A stretch of 5,616 bases of DNA from Peptostreptococcaceae bacterium (GCA_013619035.1 JABXKX010000581.1:1-5616), one strand, 5' to 3'. Shown: positions 1 through 5,070, counted from the first letter of the stretch. Program-made: numbers and translations. The notes: generated by a model not told the origin, from the letters alone.

Positions 1-70
1 CTCATGTGTGGACTACTCATCACATATCAAATAGTAATTCATATAATTTAACAATCTATTTTTTCTTTTA
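1..70. other. Sequence downstream of the opuC operon
   Basis: The 70 bases beyond the stop of the binding-protein gene are AT-rich and show no convincing terminator hairpin. The operon terminator is either weak or beyond the left edge. Confidence 0.4.
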
Positions 71-949
71 TTATTTTGCTAATAGACCAGCATCTTGAAG
101 CATAAGTTCTGCAATATCCGCTGCAGATTCACCTTCATCTACTCTTAAGTTATAGACTTGCATATCAGCTTCAGTCCAGTGTCCAGCTAATTCTTCTAAT
201 GCTTTAACCACTTCTGGATGTTCATTAGCATAATCTACTCTTAAAATAGGTGTTATAAAGTAAGGTGGGAAGAAGTTTTTATCATCTTCTAAATTCACTA
301 AACCAAATTTTGCAATACGCCCATCTGTACTATATGAAGAGTTTACATCAATTTTACCATCTTTTAATGCAGCATAAGTTAAGCCTTGATCCATTGAAAC
401 TTTCTCATCAAAATTAAGTCCTTTATACAGCTTTTGAAGACCTAATAACCCATCTTCTCTCACAGCAAAATCGATATCACTACCTAGTATCATTTCATCA
501 GATATACTTGCAAGATCCGATATAGTTGTAAGATTATATTCGTCAGCCGTCTCTTGACGCACTGAAAGGACAAATGTGTTATTCCATCCAAGTGGCTTTA
601 ACCAAGTAATACCATGTTCCTTTTCACTGTTTTCTTTAACATAGTCAAATGTTTCTTCCATACTAAGCACTTCTGATTGCTTAAAGATTGCAGTATATAT
701 TGAACCTGTAAATTCAGCATATAAATCAACATCCCCATTTTTTAAAGCATTATAACATAACATGGTACCAGTCAACTCCGTTACTTCAGTTTCAAAGCCT
801 TTACTTTCAAGATAAATAGATAACATCTGTCCTGTAATTCTTTGTTCTGTATACTCTTTATGCGTAATTTTTATGACATCATCATTTGAACATCCAGTAA
901 TGGCTAATGCGAAGATTAATGCCATAAGTATCATAATAGTTTTTTTCAT
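71..949 (-). CDS. opuCC: Osmoprotectant ABC transporter substrate-binding lipoprotein (OpuCC/ProX type)
   Basis: This is the extracytoplasmic receptor of the importer. It should capture glycine betaine, carnitine, choline or a related compatible solute and pass it to the permease. The 292-residue protein begins with a lipoprotein signal peptide: Lys2-Lys3, a hydrophobic core, then ITG-Cys20 as the lipobox, so it should be lipid-anchored on the outer face of the membrane. After the anchor, a YTEQRITGQML segment (about 33-43) and DLYAEFTGS (about 75-83) match the conserved FTEQ and LYPEYTGT-like motifs of the OpuAC family. Length is normal for the family. The ATG at 949 follows an AAGGGG Shine-Dalgarno, and the gene lies 41 bases after the permease as the last gene of the operon. 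The exact ligand cannot be read from the sequence; choline or carnitine are as possible as betaine. Confidence 0.93.
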   Translation of the reverse strand: MKKTIMILMALIFALAITGCSNDDVIKITHKEYTEQRITGQMLSIYLESKGFETEVTELTGTMLCYNALKNGDVDLYAEFTGSIYTAIFKQSEVLSMEETFDYVKENSEKEHGITWLKPLGWNNTFVLSVRQETADEYNLTTISDLASISDEMILGSDIDFAVREDGLLGLQKLYKGLNFDEKVSMDQGLTYAALKDGKIDVNSSYSTDGRIAKFGLVNLEDDKNFFPPYFITPILRVDYANEHPEVVKALEELAGHWTEADMQVYNLRVDEGESAADIAELMLQDAGLLAK

Positions 950-990
950 GATTTTCCCCTTAGTAGTACGTTTAGTTTAGTTAGGTTCTC

Positions 991-1635
991 TTAGTCTGCT
1001 TGTTTTACAATGCCATCTGAAGTTAATTTTCTTTCAAATATACCTAAGATAAAATCAGCAAATAGCGCCAACATAGCAGATGCAATTGCACCGGTAAAAA
1101 TCATTTCATAATTCGTCATACTTATGCCTTGATAGATTATTTGTCCCAATCCTCCAGCACCAATAAGCGAAGCAATTGTTGCTATACCAATACTTGTAAC
1201 AGTTGAAATTCTAATACCGCCCATGATAACCGATATGGCTAAAGGCACTTCAACTTTGAACATAATTTGAGTTTTTGACATGCCCATCCCTCTTGCAGCT
1301 TCTATAATAGAAGGATCTACACTATGAATACCTAATAGTGTATTCTTTATAATAGGTAATAATGCATAAAAGAACAATGCAAATATTGCCGGTTTAGCAC
1401 CAATACCCAATAAAGGCATCGCAAGAGCAAATAACGCAAGCGAAGGAATAGTTTGAATTACATTTGCAACACTCATTACTTTTTTTGCCAATTTAGCATT
1501 GTTCGCAATCATAAAGCCTATAGGCACGCCTATGGAACAAGCTAATAAAACTGCAATACCTGCTAATGAAATATGTTGTAGTGTTTTTTCTAATATATAA
1601 GGGGCATTATCAATGATGTAATTTAGTAAATCCAT
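991..1635 (-). CDS. opuCB: Osmoprotectant ABC transporter permease (OpuCB type)
   Basis: This 214-residue inner-membrane subunit forms the translocation path for the compatible solute. About five to six hydrophobic segments are visible, at roughly 22-45, 56-78, 82-103, 132-160 and 177-200. The cytoplasmic coupling loop carries the binding-protein-dependent permease signature EAARGMG followed by IMFKVEVPLA (about 112-133), which docks onto the ATPase. Length matches OpuCB/OpuCD and YehW/Y-type permeases. The ATG at 1635 shares one base with the TAA stop of the ATPase gene (TAATG), and an AGAGAGG Shine-Dalgarno lies inside the end of that gene, so translational coupling is likely. Only one permease gene is present, unlike the four-gene Bacillus opuC operons with two, so a permease homodimer is inferred. 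The symbol is by family analogy. Confidence 0.93.
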   Translation of the reverse strand: MDLLNYIIDNAPYILEKTLQHISLAGIAVLLACSIGVPIGFMIANNAKLAKKVMSVANVIQTIPSLALFALAMPLLGIGAKPAIFALFFYALLPIIKNTLLGIHSVDPSIIEAARGMGMSKTQIMFKVEVPLAISVIMGGIRISTVTSIGIATIASLIGAGGLGQIIYQGISMTNYEMIFTGAIASAMLALFADFILGIFERKLTSDGIVKQAD

Positions 1636-2774
1636 TATGATACCTCTCTTTCAGGTATGATCTTAGTTAACATACTCAAAATACTACTATTTGTTATAGT
1701 ACCTAATATCTTATCCTGCTCATCAAATACAGGACTGTATTGAAGGTTATGTTCTTTTCTCAGACTCAAAAGATCCACAAGTGCTGTATCATAAGACATA
1801 TTCATAAAATCCACATGCATAAGTTCATTCACTTCTACTTCAGGATTATCAATATTTTTTAGCTGATCCTGTCCTATTATACCTACAAACTCCAGATGAT
1901 TTTCAGCTGAAGGATCTATTACAGTCAATGCTTCTGTATTGTGTTTTGCCATAAGTTCAATAGCATGAGCAACTGATTGGTTTGCTTCTATAGTAGGTAT
2001 CTTTTCATCAATCACATCTTTTGCTTTGATCATATCTGGCGTTTTCCACAATCGATCATACCCTACAAACATTTCTACAAATTCATTCACTGGGTTTTTT
2101 AATATTTCTTCTGGTGTATCGTATTGAATAATATTGCCATCAGCCATAACGGCAATACGATCACCTAGCTTTATAGCCTCTGTAATATCATGGGTTACAA
2201 AAACAATTGTTTTATTCAAAGTCTCTTGTAATTTTAGTAATTCGTTTTGTAGTTGTTCCCTTGTTAAAGGATCAAGAGCGCTAAAGGGTTCATCCATTAA
2301 GATTACATCAGGATCATTGGCTAATGCTCTAGCAACGCCAACTCTCTGTTGCTGACCACCACTTAATTCTCTTGGATATCTATGGGCATAATCTTCATAT
2401 GGTAATTCAATCATGTCTAATAATTGTTTAACTTTTGCATCAATCTCTTTTTTCTCGACATTGCACAACGTTGGCACAACTGCAATATTTTTGTCTATTG
2501 TCAGATGTGGAAATAAACCTACGTTTTGAATAACATATCCAATATTACGTCTCAACGTGTTCTTATTTAAGTCTTTGATGTTGTCTTCATCAATAAAAAT
2601 ATTACCTTCAGTTGGTTCAATCAATCGATTAATCATTTTCATTGTTGTTGTTTTACCACAACCACTTTCACCAACTAAAACAACAAGTTCTCCTGTTTTA
2701 ATTTCTAAATTCAATTGGTCAACAACATTGTTTAAATTATCATAGGACTTTGATATGCCTTCTAATCTAATCAA
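1635..2774 (-). CDS. opuCA: Osmoprotectant ABC transporter ATPase with C-terminal CBS domains (OpuCA type)
   Basis: This 379-residue cytoplasmic ATPase powers uptake. Visible motifs are Walker A GESGCGKT (35-42), the Q-loop Gln83, the ABC signature LSGGQ (137-141), Walker B VILMDE (157-162), the SALD D-loop (165-168) and the switch His195. After the nucleotide-binding domain, residues about 250-372 form two CBS-like repeats (around 256-302 and 314-370), as in OpuCA and OpuAA. In that family CBS domains gate transport by ionic strength or by c-di-AMP; which applies here is not visible. The start is TTG at 2774, chosen because AAAGGAG lies 6 bases upstream and the protein then begins MIRLEGISKSY, as expected for an ABC domain. 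It is the first gene of the operon and lies directly behind an intrinsic terminator, suggesting control by attenuation. Confidence 0.95.
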   Translation of the reverse strand: MIRLEGISKSYDNLNNVVDQLNLEIKTGELVVLVGESGCGKTTTMKMINRLIEPTEGNIFIDEDNIKDLNKNTLRRNIGYVIQNVGLFPHLTIDKNIAVVPTLCNVEKKEIDAKVKQLLDMIELPYEDYAHRYPRELSGGQQQRVGVARALANDPDVILMDEPFSALDPLTREQLQNELLKLQETLNKTIVFVTHDITEAIKLGDRIAVMADGNIIQYDTPEEILKNPVNEFVEMFVGYDRLWKTPDMIKAKDVIDEKIPTIEANQSVAHAIELMAKHNTEALTVIDPSAENHLEFVGIIGQDQLKNIDNPEVEVNELMHVDFMNMSYDTALVDLLSLRKEHNLQYSPVFDEQDKILGTITNSSILSMLTKIIPEREVS

Positions 2775-2780
2775 ATGTAA

Positions 2781-2787
2781 CTCCTTT
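2781..2787 (-). promoter_or_regulatory. Shine-Dalgarno site that fixes the TTG start of the ATPase gene
   Basis: The minus strand reads AAAGGAG, then TTACAT, then TTG. This strong site with a 6-base spacer supports the non-ATG start at 2774. The site begins about 7 bases after the U-tract of the terminator, so termination and translation signals are tightly juxtaposed. Confidence 0.8.
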
Positions 2788-2794
2788 CATTTCC

Positions 2795-2838
2795 AAAAAA
2801 AAAAACACTCCATCTCTTTTTAAGAGTTAGAGTGCTTA
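2795..2838 (-). terminator. Strong intrinsic terminator in the leader of the opuC operon (likely attenuator)
   Basis: On the minus strand an AGCACTC arm pairs with GAGTGTT, and inside it CTCTT pairs with AAGAG around a short A-rich loop; UA/UG pairs and one A-A mismatch link the two helices. The 3' arm runs straight into 11 uninterrupted U (2805-2795). It points toward the opuC operon and ends just before its Shine-Dalgarno. No recognisable long gene lies upstream on this strand within the window, so an attenuator is a better reading than the end of another operon. The opposite strand lacks a T-tract after the hairpin, so it is one-directional. Confidence 0.85.
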
Positions 2839-2858
2839 TACTTCGCTATCGCTCGTAT
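2838..2858 (-). other. Small GA-rich hairpin just upstream of the attenuator
   Basis: The minus strand forms ATAC, GA, GC, a GATA loop, GC, GAA and GTAT. The outer 4-bp helix and the inner GC pairs are separated by opposed G and A residues that could form sheared G-A pairs. It abuts the terminator stem. It may be part of a folded leader RNA, but alone it is small and could be chance. Confidence 0.35.
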
Positions 2859-2862
2859 TGTA

Positions 2863-2931
2863 TCACATAATGTAGTACAGGTCGTTACTATTAGTCCTGA
2901 CCAAACCCCAGTTCATAAGATAATTTTTCAT
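2863..2931 (-). CDS. Possible 22-residue leader peptide before the opuC attenuator
   Basis: An ATG at 2931 opens 22 codons to a TGA at 2863, beginning MKNYLMNW and ending in DLYYIM. GGAG lies 9 bases upstream of the ATG. The stop falls just before the GA hairpin and the terminator, the position expected of a leader peptide whose translation could influence terminator folding. There is no run of a single amino acid's codons, although Asn (4) and Tyr (3) are frequent. Nothing proves translation, and a chance ORF of this size is easy to find in AT-rich DNA. Confidence 0.25.
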   Translation of the reverse strand: MKNYLMNWGLVRTNSNDLYYIM

Positions 2932-2934
2932 AAT

Positions 2935-2961
2935 CTATTTCTCCATATTAAATAAATTCAC
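2935..2961 (-). CDS. Possible 8-residue upstream ORF with strong Shine-Dalgarno
   Basis: GGAGG (minus 2975-2971) is followed after 9 bases by GTG, then seven more codons (NLFNMEK) and a TAG. It ends 3 bases before the ATG of the 22-codon frame, so the two could be translated in sequence. The GGAGG is part of a hairpin with CTCC. The Shine-Dalgarno match is good but the frame is tiny and the call is tentative. Confidence 0.2.
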   Translation of the reverse strand: MNLFNMEK

Positions 2962-2970
2962 TAACATCCA

Positions 2971-2985
2971 CCTCCATAATAGGAG
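2971..2985 (-). promoter_or_regulatory. Hairpin covering the GGAGG of a leader ORF
   Basis: The minus strand reads CTCC, a six-base TATTAT loop, then GGAGG. Four base pairs would hide the Shine-Dalgarno of the 8-codon leader frame. It is short and of modest stability, but its placement on the best ribosome-binding sequence of the leader is suggestive. Confidence 0.3.
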
Positions 2986-3077
2986 ACGTATATAAGCTGA
3001 TAAATCGGATACTTAAGTTATTACTTCATCTGAAACAGGCTATTTAATTTTATTTGTATTTCATGTATACAGTCTTA

Positions 3078-3116
3078 GACCGTTATTCCACTCTAACACA
3101 AAATCTATAACCGGTC
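3078..3116. repeat. Inverted repeat framing the candidate opuC promoter
   Basis: On the plus strand GACCGTTAT (3078-3086) and ATAACCGGTC (3107-3116) are inverted copies with one bulged base. The arms overlap the -35 element and the expected start point of the candidate minus-strand promoter, which is where an operator could sit. It could instead be an RNA stem if transcription begins further upstream. Confidence 0.45.
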
Positions 3117-3118
3117 AA
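3090..3118 (-). promoter_or_regulatory. Candidate sigma-A promoter for the opuC operon
   Basis: TTGACC (3118-3113; five of six bases match the -35 consensus) is followed by a 17-base spacer and TAGAGT (3095-3090; four of six), with TGT directly upstream of the -10 as in extended -10 promoters. Transcription would start near 3083 and give a leader of roughly 310 bases. It is the best match found on this strand upstream of the operon, but no start site is demonstrated. Confidence 0.45.
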
Positions 3119-3148
3119 ACTACACACTACAAAAGAAAATGGTTATTC

Positions 3149-3198
3149 TACTATGTTCCGTCTTGAGATGAACATAGTAAGATTTCTAAATCATCTCA
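3149..3198. repeat. Nested inverted repeats with pseudoknot potential
   Basis: TACTATGTTC (3149-3158) and GAACATAGTA (3170-3179) form a perfect 10-bp inverted repeat with an 11-base loop. The loop contains TGAGAT (3164-3169), complementary to ATCTCA (3193-3198), so an H-type pseudoknot is possible; a small GATTT/AAATC hairpin (3181-3192) lies between. Extended to 8 bases (TGAGATGA with TCATCTCA), the second pairing competes with the first. The T-run of a terminator is absent on both strands. It could be RNA structure or a DNA operator, and the strand is not determined. Confidence 0.55.
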
Positions 3199-3234
3199 TG
3201 ATAGTTCACTAAGATATAGTCCATACCAACTTCG

Positions 3235-3240
3235 TATAAT
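3235..3240 (+). promoter_or_regulatory. Isolated TATAAT -10-like hexamer
   Basis: A perfect TATAAT lies 58 bases upstream of the ATG of the 55-codon frame at 3299. No convincing -35 hexamer lies 16-18 bases before it and there is no extended -10 TG, so this is only a weak promoter candidate. Confidence 0.2.
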
Positions 3241-3298
3241 AGTATGAGGTTTATTTAATGCGGTAGTGGTTTTTAAGAAAATTTGAGGAAATTGAAGC

Positions 3299-3466
3299 AT
3301 GAATCCGATTGACGCAGAATTTAGGTATTTCAAGGATTCATTTAAAAATAAATTTATGGTATATGATATGTTTAATTATTGTCGCTCACATTATATCGTT
3401 TCACAACATTCGATTTTAGCCTTTGCGGGTAGTATTTTCAAGACTTTAAACCTAACTCTCAAATAA
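3299..3466 (+). CDS. Short hypothetical protein, 55 residues (uncertain)
   Basis: An ATG preceded by GAGG ten bases upstream opens a 55-codon frame ending at TAA 3464-3466. The product starts MNPIDAEFRYFKDSF, is rich in aromatic residues (F and Y) with basic residues, and has a mildly hydrophobic stretch at about 32-50. I do not recognise it. A TGA sits in frame two codons before the ATG, and an upstream frame ends at the same ATGA (WFLRKFEEIEA then stop), so it could also be the frameshifted tail of a decayed gene. A weak T-rich terminator follows 30 bases after the stop, which mildly favours a real transcript. It is read on the plus strand, in the direction of the cupin gene. Confidence 0.35.
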   Translation: MNPIDAEFRYFKDSFKNKFMVYDMFNYCRSHYIVSQHSILAFAGSIFKTLNLTLK

Positions 3467-3493
3467 ACTTTTCTTAGTAATAAAAAATGACAG

Positions 3494-3523
3494 AAAAGCA
3501 TAGTTCGATTTTATGTTTTTTTT
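3494..3523 (+). terminator. Weak intrinsic terminator before the cupin operon
   Basis: AAAAGCATAG (3494-3503) can pair with TTTATGTTTT (3511-3520) around a 7-base loop, followed by a T-run ending at 3523 that is partly within the stem. The helix has only one GC pair and two GU pairs, so efficiency is doubtful. It would separate the 55-codon frame from the cupin operon. Confidence 0.4.
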
Positions 3524-3527
3524 AAGG

Positions 3528-3537
3528 AACAATTGTT
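3528..3537. repeat. Palindrome AACAATTGTT upstream of the cupin operon
   Basis: This perfect 10-bp palindrome lies about 100 bases upstream of the cupin start and near the region where its promoter must be. It may be an operator half of a regulator, but a 10-bp AT-rich palindrome can occur by chance. Confidence 0.25.
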
Positions 3538-3543
3538 GTTAAT

Positions 3544-3572
3544 TTTTAATCCTTGATTCTCATATTTAGAAT
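3544..3572 (+). promoter_or_regulatory. Weak candidate promoter for the cupin-permease operon
   Basis: TAGAAT (3567-3572) matches five of six -10 bases. The best-placed -35 at 17 bases is TTTTAA (three of six). The distance to the cupin ATG, about 60 bases, is reasonable. The poor -35 suggests either a regulated promoter needing an activator or a wrong call. Confidence 0.25.
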
Positions 3573-3633
3573 AGGGTAATGATATGTTAAAGAGCTAAAG
3601 AGTACACATTATTTATGGAAAGGATGAATACAA

Positions 3634-3942
3634 ATGGATATATTCGATTTAATGAACTTTAAAGCAGAAGGTTATGAAAATAGAAATGTAAATGTATTTT
3701 ATCAAAATGATCTATTTAAAACACGTGTGATTGTTCTTGAAGAAGGCGGAAAGATTCCAGAGTGTCAGATGAACTCTTTTGTCATGTTTTATGTTGTTAA
3801 AGGTGAAGTGCTTTTGAGAAAAAATGATGAATCTTCCATTATTAAAGAAAATCAAGTGTTCATTACTGAACCAGCTTTATTATCAATGGAAACAACTTCA
3901 GGTGCAAGACTAATGGGTATACAAATAAAGATAAAAGAATAG
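3634..3942 (+). CDS. Small single-domain cupin protein with Cys/Met in place of the metal-binding His
   Basis: This 102-residue protein has no signal peptide and should be cytoplasmic. The fold is indicated by EEGGKIPE (36-43), a strand ending in the typical cupin turn FYVVKGEV (52-59), a second strand pair ending KENQVFITEP (71-80), and a last strand at about 91-100. In canonical cupins motif 1 holds H-x-H and E, and motif 2 holds H. The corresponding positions here are Cys44, Met46, Val50 (with Met51 next to it) and Met85, so the usual iron or manganese site is absent. Either metal binding is lost and the domain binds a small ligand, or a soft-metal site exists; the second is inference. AAAGGA before the ATG supports the start. 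It lies 13 bases upstream of the first permease gene and is probably co-transcribed with it. Confidence 0.85.
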   Translation: MDIFDLMNFKAEGYENRNVNVFYQNDLFKTRVIVLEEGGKIPECQMNSFVMFYVVKGEVLLRKNDESSIIKENQVFITEPALLSMETTSGARLMGIQIKIKE

Positions 3943-3955
3943 GAAGGTGAGTTGA

Positions 3956-4432
3956 ATGATCATTATTACTATGTACGGTTTGTTGACCATTTGCTTAGTA
4001 ATGTCTTTTATCAAGAGTAAGGAAAAAACTAAAAAAGCGCTTAAAATTGCATGGAAAGCATTCCTTAAAACAGCACCAACTCTGTTGACTGTGCTGGGTA
4101 TTGTAGGGTTAACCTTGGGGATTTTAACGCCTGAAACAATTTCACGATTGGTAGGTGAAGAGGCAGGAGTTATAGCAACGTTGGTTGCATCGGTAATTGG
4201 TGCTGTAACACTGATCCCCTCCCTAGTGGCATTTCCACTAGCAGGATCACTTATGCGCTCCGGTGCAACAGTTATGACTATATCGGCATTTGTCACAACG
4301 TTGGTTATGGTTGGTGTTGTGACAGCGCCTATGGAAATTAAAACTTTGGGCAAGAAATTCACATTGTTACGTAATGGATTAGGATTTGTTGCGGCATTAA
4401 TCATAGCAAGTATTATGGGGGGGATTCTGTGA
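3956..4432 (+). CDS. Short COG0701/UPF0718-type permease subunit, N-terminal-half partner
   Basis: This 158-residue membrane protein has about five hydrophobic stretches, near 4-18, 41-58, 72-98, 107-123 and 143-157, with a basic loop (19-38, rich in Lys) after the first, predicted cytoplasmic by the positive-inside rule. The motif IPSLVAFPLAGSLMRSGA (87-104) and APMEIKTLGKKFTLLR (about 124-139) match the predicted permease family that includes the organoarsenical exporter ArsP. Members encoded as one chain are about twice this length, so this looks like one half. The same motif recurs in the next gene, so the two are paralogous halves and probably form a heterodimer. AAGGTGA five bases before the ATG supports the start. 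The substrate is unknown; the only cysteine is Cys13, so an ArsP-like arsenical role should not be assumed. Confidence 0.85.
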   Translation: MIIITMYGLLTICLVMSFIKSKEKTKKALKIAWKAFLKTAPTLLTVLGIVGLTLGILTPETISRLVGEEAGVIATLVASVIGAVTLIPSLVAFPLAGSLMRSGATVMTISAFVTTLVMVGVVTAPMEIKTLGKKFTLLRNGLGFVAALIIASIMGGIL

Positions 4433-4965
4433 TGAATTTGATAAGAAAATTTAAGTTCCCCATTCTTATTACCTTTGTGTTTATAGGCTTGGCGATATGG
4501 AGTACTGATGTAGCTGTGCGTTCATCACAAGTGACCTTGGATTACTTCAAAGAAATGGTTCTAATTATACCTCCAGTGTTTATACTGATGGGATTAATGG
4601 AAATTTGGATACCGAAAGACAAAATTCAGAAGTGGCTTGGTCGTGGTTCTGGGATTAAAGGGGCTGCACTTTCAGTGGCACTTGGTACATTGCCAACTGG
4701 ACCTTTATATGTGGCATTCCCACTGACTGCATCGTTGCTTCGTAAGGGCGCTAGCATCACAAATATGGTCATATTCTTAGGATCATGGGCTGCACTGAAA
4801 ATACCTCAGCTCATGGTAGAAATAAAATTTCTAGGAGTAGCCTTTGCTTCATTGAGGTTTGTCTTAACACTTTCTGCACTTGTGTTAGTGGGGACATTAA
4901 TGGAATTAATCCTTCGATTTAAACCAGATCAAGCATGGCTTGAAAATAGTAGAGAAGAAAAATAG
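4432..4965 (+). CDS. Short COG0701/UPF0718-type permease subunit, C-terminal-half partner
   Basis: Starting from ATG 4432, this membrane protein has 177 residues and about five hydrophobic stretches, near 10-25, 43-58, 76-101, 111-125 and 141-160, then a charged cytoplasmic-looking tail. LPTGPLYVAFPLTASLLRKGA (about 87-107) and EIKFLGVAFASLRF (about 130-143) are the family hallmarks and align with IPSLVAFPLAGSLMRSGA and EIKTLGKKFTLLR in the preceding protein. The ATG shares one base with the upstream stop (TGATG), with a GGGGGG tract 8 bases before it; a GTG three bases earlier would add one residue but fits the spacing less well. The overlap implies translational coupling, as expected for subunits made in equal amount. 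There are no cysteines. Transport substrate and direction are unknown. Confidence 0.87.
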   Translation: MNLIRKFKFPILITFVFIGLAIWSTDVAVRSSQVTLDYFKEMVLIIPPVFILMGLMEIWIPKDKIQKWLGRGSGIKGAALSVALGTLPTGPLYVAFPLTASLLRKGASITNMVIFLGSWAALKIPQLMVEIKFLGVAFASLRFVLTLSALVLVGTLMELILRFKPDQAWLENSREEK

Positions 4966-5028
4966 TAGATATTACATAATTATCACCTATTTGAGTATTG
5001 TAATACACTTACATATTATATCAAATTT

Positions 5029-5070
5029 GCACAAAAACAAATGAGTAGAAATAACTTCTACTCATTATTT
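5029..5070. terminator. Bidirectional terminator hairpin after the permease operon
   Basis: AATGAGTAGAA (5040-5050) and TTCTACTCATT (5056-5066) form a perfect 11-bp stem with a 5-base loop, 74 bases after the permease stop. The minus-strand 3' side continues into a T-rich TGTTTTTG tract; the plus-strand 3' side has the weaker ATTTGAATA. It most likely ends the cupin-permease transcript and blocks readthrough from the right. Confidence 0.75.

Noticed and set aside
1..14. GTCCACACATG 11-mer shared between the left edge and about position 5127
   Set aside because: A single 11-base match without longer flanking similarity is not enough to propose a repeat or attachment site.
2134..2745. Two plus-strand open frames of 73 and 62 codons inside the ATPase gene
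   Set aside because: Both are Ser-rich antisense shadows of the conserved ABC motifs of opuCA.
2881..2905. GGACTAATAG resembling the 3' end of 23S rRNA
   Set aside because: The similarity covers about ten bases, and no other rRNA or 5S sequence lies nearby.
2889..2946. Minus-strand frame YGEIDYEKLSYELGFGQ followed by three consecutive stops, looking like a protein C-terminus
   Set aside because: It is bounded upstream by a stop after only a few codons of further open frame, has no start or family match, and overlaps other leader elements; too short to support a pseudogene call.
3226..3245. AACTTCGTATA resembling a loxP half-site
   Set aside because: Only one arm is present (11 of 13 bases) with no inverted partner at the right distance and no Cre-like recombinase; best taken as coincidence.
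2775..3633. Possible tRNA, T-box, 6S, SRP, tmRNA or RNase P RNA
   Set aside because: None of the conserved cores of these RNAs could be found on either strand.
3910..4404. A 164-codon open frame on the minus strand
   Set aside because: It is antisense to the permease gene. The composition (Asn, Thr and Val repeats) is what antisense of a membrane protein gives, and it has no family motif.
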